Below are positions 45,364 through 57,366 of a stretch of DNA of 64,000 bases, piece by piece. A model generated the notes under the pieces. That model was not told the origin of the DNA and ran no database searches. It saw only the letters and a list, made by a program, of their open reading frames with translations. Position numbers and translations under genes: made by a program. Position 1 is the first letter of the stretch, and the number at the start of each line of letters is the position of its first letter. This DNA comes from Akebia trifoliata (lineage: Eukaryota; Streptophyta; Magnoliopsida; Ranunculales; Lardizabalaceae): the NCBI GenBank assembly GCA_017979445.1, contig CM030708.1, positions 34,538,721 through 34,602,720 of the forward strand, given 5' to 3'.

Positions 45364-48300
45364 ATATATATATTTTATTAGTGAGCATGTTTTTAATGAG
45401 TTTAATAACTCGGTATTGACAGGTTTTAAACTCAGGTCTTTGATATCATCACCCAAAAATTTTACCAATTAAACTAACTGTTACCTGTAATTTTACGCAC
45501 AATATAACATCAAATCAAACCATATAGGGCATTTTGTGACCCTTACTCGATCCAAATTTAATGGACTACAGATTTTAGAACTCAGACCCATGCTCATGGG
45601 CCCAAGATCAAGATCCTAAACTACATTTTTTCAAATGGGTCGGGTTGGGTTAGCCCATTTGGCATAAGGACATTTTTATTTTTAAATGTAAGAAATATGG
45701 ACCAGATCCTCTATTTGTACGCAAAATGTATCCTCACCCACTCTTACTTTAAAAAAATTAAGGTCTCGGTGGAAAGATAGATTTCTCTCAATTCTTTCTT
45801 AACCTCAAAATGTCAATTCTCCGTATAAAGTCAAGTCAATCCCACTCACGTTCCATCCACCTTCCTCTCTTTTATTTTATTTATTTGACCTTTAATTATT
45901 AAACTAATTTAATTTAATTAATATTATATTAAAAACTGATAGTCAGAGAGAGAGAGAGAGAGAGGAAATGATTCCCTCACATGTTGTGTCTGACATCATC
46001 ATCTCTGGCCACGACACTCCCGTCTTTTCTATGTTCCCAACATTCAAACATCACATGCTCTTCTTCATAAATCCTTAACTCTTAACAAAATTTCAATTCT
46101 ACCCCTACTTCATTTACATTCGATTTGGATATTGGAATTTAATTCCCACATGCTTTCTACCAAATTTCTTGAAATAGCCGGACAACACCCTATCTACAAA
46201 TCTAAATGATCAATCCACATTTGTGAAAATTTCTCCGACCCAAGTTCAATCCTAAGTTGAGCTTGAATTCGAATAATTTAACTCAATCTTAATTTTAATT
46301 GAACTCTCAAGTCAAGAGTCTCGACAATCTTAACAAATTTGAGGGTCCAATTCAAAATCAACTAACAATGAGTGAAAAGGCCCACGAAAATTATAAAGAG
46401 AGAGACAAGGCAAGGAGTGTTCGATGTGGGACTAAACTCAACAAACCCAATTCAACCCGAATCTGATGCTGTATGAGAATGTATAAATATTTATTTGTAT
46501 TTAAAAAAATTTAATTATTTATATTAGAAATCTAACAAGACTAAATGTTCAATTTCCCATTTGTAAAAAGATTCCTGATAATCTTGCTCACTTTTTCTGT
46601 ATTCTCCCTTCCCATAATCATATAAAATCATAAATATATGTCCTTGTGTATCCTGAAATAATGGATCTACAATCATGTGAAGGGAGAGTACATAAAAGTG
46701 AACCGTATTATCACGACTCTTGAAAAAATTCTCATGACTTTGAATTACCATTGAAATAAAAGCAAAAAATCGAAATAGTAAGGTCATTTTAGTCATTTTG
46801 AAAGCCGGAATAGTTGAAAGGTTGAGTTGAGGGTGGGGGCACTCCAACTGTCTGACTAATGGTTATGCTGGTGGGTAATCGTGATACCTTTTCTTTTCAA
46901 GAAAAATATTATTTAAAATACTTCAATAATAGTTTAAACTAGAAATTAGTAAAAATTATATTTTAGGTTGCAAACCCAAAACAATACTATAATTTGAAAA
47001 AACTCCTCCTAATTACTCACAATATGTCCCATACCCAATCCCAATAACATAATTTACAAAACTTTCCTTAAGATAATCAATAGCACATGAATAAAGTCTG
47101 TTAAATTAATCATAAATTTTTGGATCTTTTAGAGTCATCATGTTGGACAGTTTAGAAGCATTGTGTTAATAAATTTAATGAATAGAGATGAGAATGATAG
47201 TATGGATAAATGAAAAGTTTAAGAAAGATAAAATAAGAAAACCAACACAATCAAGAAATGTAATAATAACTCCAATGAACAATAACTTAGAAGATAATCA
47301 ACATAAATGGTGTGGGCATTGCAAAGGAAAAAATTCGCGATCCCTAAGATAATGACATGTGGCATCACAAAATGTTAATGAGTCGGGTAGCATATCTTAC
47401 CAACCCGAAACATAGTCAAAAGTTCTGAAAGAAAAGTACTGAGCCTTAAGGTTGGGGTTGCTTTCGAATAATGCGTCGTTATATAAAATCTTTGATTTTT
47501 AGAAAATTGGGTGCTTAATTTGTAATGTCAGCTATTAGAATGATAGAGGGACGGAAAATGAAGTGAAAATCTAAAACAAAATTATGTTATCAGATTAAGA
47601 TAGATACAGATCAGGAAACGTCCCAATGGATGAGATCTGGTCCTTGCATCTATAAAAGGCGTACCATCAAAGAGATATGCAATTCTTTAGTTAAAAAAAC
47701 TCTTTAAGATTCTTATTTCTAACTTGGATGTTAGAGGTTCTGTGGTGTAGGGATTCATAAGGGAACGATCTAGGAGAGAAGGTTTTCAATCAAAATCACT
47801 AATCTCGAAGTGAATCACAAAAAAATACCTTTTACAGGCATACTCAACAAAGATCATGTATAATCTCAAATGAAAAAAAATAGTTAATTTGAAGGTCCAA
47901 AATAACGAGAAAACAACCCAAATGAGGGGAGTTTTTATAAATCAAGTTATTACAATAGAATAGTGAAAGAATGGTCAAATGTTGGAGGGGATTTCTTGCA
48001 AATGATGCTATAGTTGAGGGTGAATCTAAAATTTCTATGAATATGTAATATCGTATATTTTTAATTTGAAGTTGTGAGGACATGTTTCTTCACACATCCG
48101 CCACTCTCTCTCAAGTCTCAAGTCTCAATTCCTTTCCAGCTATTTTTTTAAACAAAATAATCTAAATAATTAACCAACTAAATTTTATATTTTATTTTTT
48201 AAAGGTCACATATTTAATTATGTATTTTCTGTCAGTTAGAGTTAGTTCGGGTTATTAAATTCCGAGCTCTTAGGCTTACAGCTTTGGTAATAAATTAATA

Positions 48301-50463
48301 ACCAAAAATACCCCTATTAAAAAAATATGGTGTATCAGATTCAGACATCAAGAGTATCCAATGTGGGTAGATAGGGAGTGTCATTTTCGTAATTTTTTAT
48401 AAAGAGTCTTTGAGTGTTTAGGTGAGAAGAGTTGGGCAAGTTTTCAGGCTTAAGTTTTGGCTTTATATGAAAGTGAGGATGAGAGAGAAGACAGACTTTT
48501 GGGGAAATCCTGATTGACAAGTCTAAACTCTGACATGTCCTCTGTTTTTATAAATATTTTTATCCTAAAATGCCCATTCATAACCATGATAAGGACATAT
48601 ATGTCCTACTGTCACGTGGCAGTTTTAGAATGAATTATCACAAATGACAATAGATAGCCACATTGGTGACTGTAATTATTCAGATCCAGCTATCATATTC
48701 TTTTGGACAGTTTGAATCATGACAGGTTTCCACTGTAGAGAAGGGAGGATTGATCATATCTTTTTAAGGTTGGGTCTAAGGTTATATCCATTCATTAATG
48801 TCATATAACTTTGGATTGTGATATGAGAATTTAAATTTTTTAGAATTTTTTTTTTCACACAAAAAATCAATTCGATATTTCACGGAAGACGTTACATTAC
48901 GTATATTAAAACTTCCCTAATATGGGTATTTTTGTAAATTGGTGATGTTCTCAATACACGTGACATTCTGCAACTAGTCAAATTTGAATTTTATAAAAAA
49001 TTAATGATTTTTTGACTCGAGTATTTTCAATCAGTTTGACCTAGTAAGAGAAGAGAACCGTTGATTTTTTTCTTGTATATATCTAAGAATTCTGATGAAA
49101 ATGATCTACAACTCTATGGTCAGAAAATCATTGACTCTCTATAAAAAAAAATTCATTTATCTAAGAAAATTTCCCGTGTGATAAAACCTGAAGTGTGAGA
49201 AATTATGTAAGTTATTTAGATATCCTGATTAAATGTATGAAACTTATTTATGTTTTATGTATAAAATTAAATTAATTCAATTGTTATCAAATCGGGTTTG
49301 GACCCTAACATTGAGATCATATAAAAAACGATGTCCAGCAAGGATTCAATTTAATTTTTATCATATTAGATTCGGGTCCAATCAGAACCCAATTCATTGA
49401 GATGCCTAGGAGGAACATTAAGACACATGTGACCCTACTAGTGGAGGTCTAAAAGGATGCCAAGAGATCTTTTCATAAACAAGCATGTAAACGTGTCCAC
49501 AAATTTTGAAACCATATGGTTAATCCTCTAAATCTAATTTGAGTAAGGTAATAATAATCCTACCCTACAAAATGTTTACAATAAAGGACTTCAGCCCAAA
49601 AGCATGAAGTAAATATAATTTAAATTTAAATAATTAAAAAAATTAAATCTATCAAAATTGACATTAAATTTATTATGTATTAAGACCGAAGTCGACAATA
49701 TTACTGAAAGTTTAACAAGGTCTTCTAAACAAACAAGAAGAAGACCCAGAAGATTATGATCATTCTTTCCGTGATATAAGATATAATTTTCAACAAGATT
49801 TGTTTAGCCAACCCCAAATCTTTTGAATGAGATATCAACGAGGAGATGACAAGTCAAAGATGACAAACTTGGGGCTATGGTTATGAATCCGAACCCCTTC
49901 CAGGTGCCACGAACCTATCTTTGAGCTTTGTCCTTCAGTTTTGGATCCGGATCCACACCGTCGGGGCAGTTACAAATCCACTAATTGAATCATAGATGCT
50001 TCCAAAATCTAAACTACAACCAATACCATGTTCTATAATTGCAGTTTGGTCCCCAAAAAATCAATAATGTCAGTTGGTCCCCACTATATGGATAGAAATA
50101 TAGATAGTAAAGAAGATGAGAATCAAAGCAGGAAGAGTAAACCCATCTCTGCAAACAATATCCATCATAAATGTGACCCCATTAATTGAAAAAGGAGAAA
50201 AGATGAAACATTAAGCTAAAATCCAACCTAGAGAATCTGTACATCTACAATTCTACATAACATAGAGAAAGAGATCCAAAACAAACAGATTAAAATAACC
50301 CAAAAAAAAGAAAAGACCAAGTAACTAATAGGGGAAACTAACTACATAGAAGGGAGAGAGTAGTAAAAGGTGACAAAATTTCCTGGCAGTTGTTTTTGTA
50401 CAATCCCCCGGCCGGCCAGCCGCCAAATCTGATGATCCGATGACCCACATTTTATTCTGATGA
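45364..50463. other. Repeat-poor AT-rich spacer before the TPR gene
   Basis: No gene was found over about 5.1 kb. A weak minus-strand tRNA-like head lies at 45380-45490, an (AG)n tract at 45943-45964, and hairpin-family fragments at 46628-46740 (GTGTATCCTGAAATAATGGA) and 49070-49140 (ATGATCTACAACTCTATGG). The last 350 bases are probably the 3' UTR of the TPR gene. Confidence 0.5.
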
Positions 50464-52905
50464 TCAGCAGCTCAATGCCTCATACTTCACTTGAATCGGA
50501 CGGTTAAAACTGGCCTGAGATATTAAGTTTCCAACCACAGAGATGTCACGGCAGAAAACCCCTTGAAAAACTGATGACGCAGTGCTGCTAGTGGGCTTTG
50601 GTAATTCAATGCTGCTTAGATTATAATCCGATGAACTTTTCAGGTTCTTATCTTGAATTTGCACATTGGGTTTTCTTAATTCTTCTTCTAATTTTGCTTC
50701 AGTGACTGTAACTTGGATTGCTGCTGACGCTGCTTGTAGGGCAGCTGTGGCCTTCTGCCTCTGCTTCTCCGCTACTTCCTCGTCCATGATTGTGGCCATC
50801 ACACTGGAATACCCCTTTTGTAACAATCGATATAGCAACAATGCAGACATCCTCGCTTGGTCCTTAACCGAATCAAGATCACGATCTTCAACAAAGTCAC
50901 ACCGATCAACAAAATTAGTGGCCTTATCTGGCCTATGTCGTAAACAAAGAAGTAAATGTGCTCGTTCCAATTCCGATCTCGAGCACCCTCGTCTTAACCC
51001 AATCAACCCATAGTAATCCACATTGCCCGTCTCTCCCAATGCAACCCTTTGCCTCAATTCCGGGATCTTTGAGGTGAGGGCGCGGAGATTGCCCGCAACA
51101 TCTGGGTACCTCACGTTATGTCGCTTCCATGAAGGACCAGGGAGCTTTCGATTGCGTAGAATAGAGTCGTATAAGAGCTTTAAGTGCTCAAGATCACGAA
51201 GGCAATCTGGGAAACATCGAATTGTTTCAAGGAGATTAGCCCGTGTAGAAAGGGCTGGAATACAAGTAGGATCCAGTGCAAGGGTTCGATTGCAATCCGC
51301 AATCGCTTCTGCAATTCGACCTGCAGCACGATACGCTGTCGCTCTATGCATATAACATTCAGCAAGGAATCCTTGTGAGGTCCCTCGACGAGAGTCAAGG
51401 ATCTTTGAGAAGTGACGAATGGCCTCGGAGTAGATGCCAGCGTCAAGGGCAGCAAGTGCTGCGGTGCGACGACGAAGGAGAAGCTTAATGTGGCCAAGGA
51501 GTTGTGACACCCTCTCGGCTTCTGATGGTGGCGGTGTTATTGGAGGATTGGTGTTGTTCATATCAGTGCAAGTCGCAATATTGGAGAAGGTGAAGCTATC
51601 GTCCGACCAACAAACACTTTCCCGTCGAAATGCTGCCGTAGAGAGGCGTTTTCCTGTTTGAAGGAGAGCCATTGCATCTTCCAATAACCCAAGATGGCAA
51701 CAAGCCTCACCCAAGACCAGGTACCTGTGTTACAGAGAGTGAGAAACTGATCTGATCATCTAAACCAAAAGATTCACCATCATTGGTTCAAGTTCAATAT
51801 ATAAAAAAATTTAATTTTTATCCTAAATTATTGTATTTGGGCATCGGATTCGCATACAAAATAAACAGATAAGAAATATACCAGAAAAGTCTGGTTTTTC
51901 TCCAATGGGTCAGATCACATTCCACCATAAACCCATGATTGATTCAAGTTCAACAAAAAGTTAAATTTTTATCCTAAATTATTCTGTTTGGGAATCGGAT
52001 TCGCATAAAAATAAAAATAAAAAGAGAGAGAAGAAGAAATATTCCAGAAAATGTATGGTTTTTCTCCAATGGGCCAGATCACATTCCACTATAAACCAAT
52101 TATTGATTCAAGTTCAACAAAAAAGTCTCAATTTTTAACCCAAAGTAGTGTGTTTGGGCATAAAAAATTAAACAGAGAAGAAATATACCTCCATCGGCCT
52201 TCCTTTTCGCAGTTTTTACAGAGCCCAGCCATGACCTTCCTCTTAAGATCAGAAACAGAGAAGCACTTGAACGAGTGGTCTCGATCGTATGAATCGGAAG
52301 ATGAGGAGTTATCAGAGAGAAGCTTAACTCGCTCTCGAGAGAGCTGTTGAGAAGCGTTATCAGATGAAACAGAGGAATCCTCAGAAACCATTTTAAAGCT
52401 AGGTATGTGTTCTTGAAGCATATCGGCTATCTCTTTGTAGCGGCGAAGGTAGAGAAGAGATCGTGCTTTCAGTTCTAAAGCGGTTTCAAGACGAGGATAG
52501 AGAGCTAGGGCTGCATCGAGAATATTAATGGCGGAAGCAATTTCTGACTGGTCTTGAGTTGCTATTAGGGCTCTTGCGTCTCTCACATATTTTTCTACAA
52601 TCTGTTAAAACAAACGAGAAAAAAAAAAATCCAATCTTTATGAACTCTTCAACAAGAAATAAAGCTGAAGTAATGAAACCCGCCTTTAAAATTGCAAAAA
52701 ACTTATTTAAAACTCTTAAGAACACAGATAACAGAACCCATTCCTTAAAAAATCTAAATTTCAAAAGAGAATAAAACCCCATTTCGATTCGCACCCCCAA
52801 ATTACAAACTAACAGCAGAGAGAGAGAGAGGGAGAGACCCACCTTTCTATTGCTCAACCACCAATGCTTCTTCTCCCCACCAGCCAAAGATGGAGATGTT
52901 GCCAT
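50464..52905 (-). CDS. TPR protein with a degenerate J-like domain
   Basis: Exons in transcript order: 52905-52843, 52601-52189, 51724-50464 (stop TGA); 578 residues. The N-terminal half has tetratricopeptide-type helices: ARALIATQDQSEIASAINIL through YPRLETALELKARSLLYLRR (about 28-75), then AALAALDAGIYSEAIRHFSK, CYMHRATAYRAAGRIAEAIA and LDPTCIPALSTRANLLETIR (about 246-328). A Ser-rich low-complexity block lies between. From about residue 395 a J-like region follows, DYYGLIGLRRGCSRSELERA then LRHRPDKA, in which the usual HPD is HRPD (residues 422-425). The end is Ser-rich and polar. Plant relatives are known as TPR-like proteins of unknown function; a co-chaperone or scaffold role is only inference. 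The 5' leader is GA-rich. The second intron contains tandem repeats. Confidence 0.9.
51784..52188. repeat. Three tandem units in TPR gene intron 2
   Basis: TTCAAGTTCAA, TTTTTATCCTAAATTATT, GGATTCGCATA, AGAAATATxCC and GGTTTTTCTCCAATGGG recur three times at spacings of about 144-163 bp; the third, partial copy runs into exon 2. The motif GAAATATACC (51873-51882, changed to GAAATATTCC at 52036-52045, and 52180-52189) is the reverse complement of the exon 2 splice donor, so each unit carries a copy of that donor or its relic. Confidence 0.75.
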
Positions 52906-52966
52906 GGTTGCAAAGCCAGCAAGGCAGCAACCTTTCCTCTCAAACCCTCATTTTTCTCTCATCAGA

Positions 52967-53007
<41 letters not shown>

Positions 53008-53967
53008 TGAGAGAAGGAACAGAGACACAGTTAGTGGCTTTTAAGCCAAGATTTCGAATGAGTAAATAAGTTGGCGGAGAGTGGAAAAAAAAAAAAAATT
53101 AAAAATAAAATAAATAAACAAATAAAGTTTCAATCCTTCAAATGCTTCGCTGGCAGATGCCACTCGCTTTCTTCTCTCTCTCTCTGTCTCACACGCTACC
53201 ATCCACTCGACCTAGTCTCTAGGGTCTCTACACCCTACTGGCCCTACTGTTAAATTATTACTCATTTAATAACAAAAATTAAAAAAATAAATAATGAGGC
53301 CCACAACCTTGACTGCTTCAACCAGTAAAAATTAGACCTTACTGGATATAGCCAGTCACCTATCACGGGGTTTCAGGGTTCAACTACCGGGGAAAAAGAT
53401 AAGACGCCAGCAAATTTGCTTAAAAAGAAGGCAAGAAAAGTGTAAAGAAGAATCGACTCTATTTTACCATTTTGTCCTTGTTGTTAATTAGGATGACTAA
53501 TATATCCTTTTCAATGTCATTTTTCTTAATTTTTTAATTAAAGAGGGATTAAGGAAATGTTTTTCATTTACATGTAAGAGATGGGGAAATAAATAATTGA
53601 GATAGTACATGTAAAGCAATCAAAAGTCAATGAAACTTACATTCAACATGTGAAAGGCATGCATACTGAAGGTTATATTGATTACGTATACAAATTAGAT
53701 AGAAAATAAAATTTTGTGGAAAAATTATATTATTATTCTTTGATGGAATAATCTTTTTCTTTTTGGACAAGAAATTTATTTGTTTGATGTAGATCCATCT
53801 GAAAAATAAAATACTATCCCCATGGAATGCCTCTAACCCTTAATTAAATCTTTTCATGATCATATAAGTTTCTTCTTCTTCTTTTATTTCTCCCCTCTTC
53901 TTCTTACAACCCTATTTTTTTTTTTCTTGTTTCTCTAAAAATAGAGGTTTAGCTTTCTTTGTCTTTA
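52906..53967. other. TPR promoter and spacer
   Basis: No gene. A (GA)n tract (52968-53008) lies 60-100 bases upstream of the TPR start codon, and a CT-rich tract follows at 53169-53190. The rest is AT-rich. Confidence 0.5.
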
Positions 53968-54330
53968 GGGTTGTCAACAGATACTTATCGGTTTGGATAC
54001 AACAATATCTGAATTTGAAATTGAATCCGATGAATGTTCTAAAACTCTATCCAAATTCGAATCCGATTAGAATTTGAATAATTTTTATATTAAAAAAATA
54101 AATGTTTTCTTATTCAATTGATTTTTTTATTATTTAAAAAACCTATTATATATTATACTACGTATATAATAAATAAATCAAATAAAACAATATATATTAT
54201 ATATTATTTCGAATTGGATATTATCAGATTCGAAATGTTAATATCTGAATCCGTATCTGATAATGATTCAAATATATAAAACTATTCGAATTCGAATTCG
54301 AATCGGATTCAAATTTTCGACCATCCATGA
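53968..54330. mobile_element. hAT-type MITE-like relic
   Basis: Starts AGGGTTGTCAACAGATACTT. The interior is built of GAATTCGAATCGGATTC and TATCTGAATCCG words. Its right end near TTCGACCATCC is unclear. Relatives are at 55893-56080 and 61362-61773. Confidence 0.4.
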
Positions 54331-54540
54331 ACAATCCTATAAGTCTCTCTCCTTTCCCTTCTTCCTATATTTCTTCTTTTTATTTTATTTTGCAATTGTA
54401 TTCATTTTCCTATGACTTGAAAAGGAAATTCTATGCAATTGAACAAACCTTGAGGAAAAGATTCAAAAGATTGTCTATTAAAATAATGTGTCGGTATTGG
54501 CATGCTTTCTTTTTTGGATAATTGGATATATTTATAAACA

Positions 54541-54780
54541 ACAGACTGGGCTCATACCTAGGCTTTGCCCAGTCCATAGACCAAGGTCTTGTCCAAGGAC
54601 TAGTCCTAAGGCACGTGCAACACCCACACATCACACACACCATGTAAGTGAGGGTGGGCCCTCACAAGTCACCCCCAGGAAATTAATGCTCTATTAGGTA
54701 TCTAACTCACGACCTACAGACATTAGCAGCTTATAAGTTTGAAATTGCCATTGAGCCAACCCTTCAAGGTCGTTATTAGC
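54541..54780 (-). mobile_element. tRNA-derived SINE
   Basis: On the minus strand the head has GGGTTGGCTCAATGGCAA (A box) and GTAGGTCGTGAGTTAGATAC (B box), and the body continues with GGGTGACTTGTGAGGGCCCA, GTGTGTGTGATGTGTGGGTG and TTGCACGTGCC. A second copy of the body and B-box side lies at 57185-57366. Confidence 0.7.
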
Positions 54781-55892
54781 ATATTTACAATAACAAGTAA
54801 AAAAGTATTTTTGATAGAATTGAATAGAAGAGCAAGATTCGTTCAACAATCTAACTCCAACTTTTTTGGATAAGATGTTGATGATAACATAATGATGCGG
54901 AAACTAATCAACTACTCTTGATTGTTAGATCTATAAATCAAATTTTATTATTGAAAGAATATGACATTAATTTTGGATCATTTTTTCACATGTATTTTTT
55001 TTTTCCTAACCGAGTGTCCGCGCTTGCTTGCGCGCACCACGACTAATCTCGGGGAGGACTACCACAGCAACCCCCAGGTGTATCAACAACTCAACGTTGT
55101 AACTTTTAGGGAATCTCACTAGCGCATTTGAGAAGTTATAATTGTTCACTAGCACAATTCTTATTTTGCAATTTAGTAACACTTAAAGAGTTATATCTTC
55201 TATCAAGTTGTGTAATTTTTGATAATTTCTTTCCACATCGATCCATTTTATTTAATGGTATGATATGTAATCCAAAATGTCGACTTAAGAGCTGTCTGTT
55301 GCATTAATTGGTCCCACAAAACCTAACATCGATATATACATTACGTGTGGTCCATCATGTTTATTTTAGAAATTCACGATTGATTGCATGGTTGTCGTAA
55401 CCAAGCAAGTTTTTTTTTCTATTTAAGGATAAAATTGAGTAATTTGAGAAGTATTAACTAAACTTAAGATTACTTGGAGAATGAAGGAAAGGTTGAGGAA
55501 TGGAAAAGTGGGATATTTTGGTCATTAAAGTAAAAGTGGAAGGATGATTGGTAATACCAAGTTTATATATGGAGGAGTGAAAGTAACCCACTTCTCGTCA
55601 GGCACAAGAATCATACTTTTGTCTTTAATTTTTGCAACTTTTTTTTCCCACCCATATTATTATTTATTGAATGAGGGCACATGTAGATGGGTTTGTCTTA
55701 AAGTCTCTCCAACTTCCAAATCCCTAACCCCTTTAAAAGGATAACTCCTTCTATGTAGTGCCCACCTCATTCTCGTGCCACATCATTAATACATCTAACA
55801 TGTGTCCACGTCATTTTGAAGATATTGGGTCCCACATTAGTAGGACATAGTCAATTGCCAAGCTCAGCATATGGTTGGTAGCACTCTAGCTG
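54781..55892. other. Spacer with no recognised feature
   Basis: AT-rich DNA without a supported gene. A less AT-rich patch at 55010-55080 (CGCGCTTGCTTGCGCGC-like words) has no reading frame. Confidence 0.4.
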
Positions 55893-56084
55893 AGTTGTCA
55901 ATGGGTTGGATTCGGATAGTTCTCCGAGGAACTGATCCAATCGAATAAAATCAAATCTAGATCCAAATCCAAATCACGACTTTATCTGATCATATGCTTT
56001 CTGAATCCTAATATTTGGATATAAAACCAACCCGAGGACAAATGGATCAGATCCCGATTGGATCAAATCTGATTGTCTAATGAT
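55893..56084. mobile_element. hAT-type MITE-like relic (second)
   Basis: GAGTTGTCAATGGGTTGGAT at the left, followed by CCAATCGAATAAAATCAAAT and CCAAATCCAAATCACGAC words. The right end is cut by the palindromic MITE at 56085. Confidence 0.35.
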
Positions 56085-56250
56085 AAGTCGATGCGGCAAA
56101 ACATACGTGGTCTATGCACTGTTGATGTGGCAATTGCACAAAACCGTTGATCTTTTTCCCTTGTGTATCCCGAAGAAAAAGATCTATGATTTTGTGCCCT
56201 TGTCACGCCAGCCACGTATAGACCACATATATTTTGTTGCATCGATTTAT
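56085..56250. mobile_element. Palindromic MITE, about 166 bp
   Basis: GATAAGTCGATGCGGCAAAA at left and ATTTTGTTGCATCGATTTATC at right are inverted. Pairing continues through ACGTGGTCTATGCA / ACGTATAGACCACA and GCACAAAACCGTTGATCTTT / AAAGATCTATGATTTTGTGC, so nearly the whole element folds on itself. Relative of 35255-35420. Confidence 0.8.
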
Positions 56251-56794
56251 CACAGCTCAATCTAATTCGATGTGATTTAGTATGTTCATGTATGAATATA
56301 GAGCACAAAATTTAAAAAATTCTAAATAGTTAAAAACAAAATTAGATTTTTCATTATCGTTAGATTTGAATTTTAAATTTGGGGTTCATGGCCATCCACT
56401 TTCAAAGCATAAATAAAATTTTAAAATTTATTTATTTATAAATATTTAAACTTCAATCCAGATCATTAAGTCTATGGGGATTATTAGGTGTCATTTGGCC
56501 AATGTGCCAACCACATGACTCAAATGAGGATCTTAATATTAGTTTGTCTTTTAATGACAAAACTAAACTTAGTGTCATCCAACAATAGTAATTTGGTGAT
56601 ATTTACAAAATTGTCCTTATATAATGACATCATAATTCTTGCTCTTTTGAAATAAGATTCAAGGATTACTTTCGAAAAGTATTAATAATAGAATATGATT
56701 TTTGTGGTAACTAATGTACAATGTAATAGACATTAACATCTTTCGCACTTTATATATTTGAGCCAAATATATAACGTAGTTTATATATTTACTT
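56251..56794. other. AT-rich spacer
   Basis: No gene or repeat recognised. Confidence 0.4.
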
Positions 56795-57090
56795 AGGGTC
56801 AAGTTTGCTTGCAAATGTTAGAGAATTGGATTGGGTTGATAGTTTGTGAGGATGATCTCTATGGTGAGAAGATCATCCTCACAAAAATCAGCTCAATCTG
56901 AAACTTGTAACCCCATCAAAAATTGTGGATCGTCGATTGTTTACTGAAAATTTTAAAATCACTTTTAGTGAACTTAGAAGTTTTTTATTGGACTGATTTT
57001 TTGTGAGGGAGATATTCTCCTCATAGAAATCATCCTCACAAAAAATCAATTCAATCTAAAACTTTTAAGCCATATAGGACAAATGCATTG
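56795..57090. mobile_element. Old, diverged copy of the double-hairpin element
   Basis: GTGAGGATGATCTCTATGGT / AGATCATCCTCACAAAAATC and a second hairpin GAGGGAGATATTCTCCTC, with GGATCGTCGATTG in the middle, keep the layout of the elements at 43437-45363. It ends CATATAGGACAAATGCATTG, as in elements 3 and 5. No (TA)n remains beside it. Confidence 0.65.
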
Positions 57091-57184
57091 GCCATTTTCT
57101 TACATGTTTGTATTATAATAATAATACTACTATTATTATTATTATTTTGATAATGGGGGTGTCTAAATATACGTTCAACTAGGG

Positions 57185-57366
57185 GGATCGGACGAACCAG
57201 AGTTGGAACCAAGGTCTATGGGATCCTCCTCTGGGCACGTGCAACACCACACACATCACACGCACCAGGTAAGTGAGAGAATGCCCTCAAGGATGGACCT
57301 GAGGAAATATTGTTCATACTGGGTATCGATACAACCTACAGACTCTCATCGCTTATCGGATTCGAA
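57185..57366 (-). mobile_element. SINE copy related to 54541-54780
   Basis: Shares GTGTGATGTGTG, GTTGCACGTGCC, AGACCTTGGTT and TCTGTAGGTTGTATCGATAC (B-box side) with the copy at 54541. The A-box end is lost. Confidence 0.6.

Noticed and set aside
45364..50463. Search for a retrotransposon body (gag-pol) in the long spacers
   Set aside because: No frame with reverse transcriptase, integrase or protease motifs was seen here or in 52906-64000.
50666..51661. Several plus-strand open frames
   Set aside because: All are antisense to TPR exon 3, whose plus-frame partner shows clear TPR helices and a J-like region.
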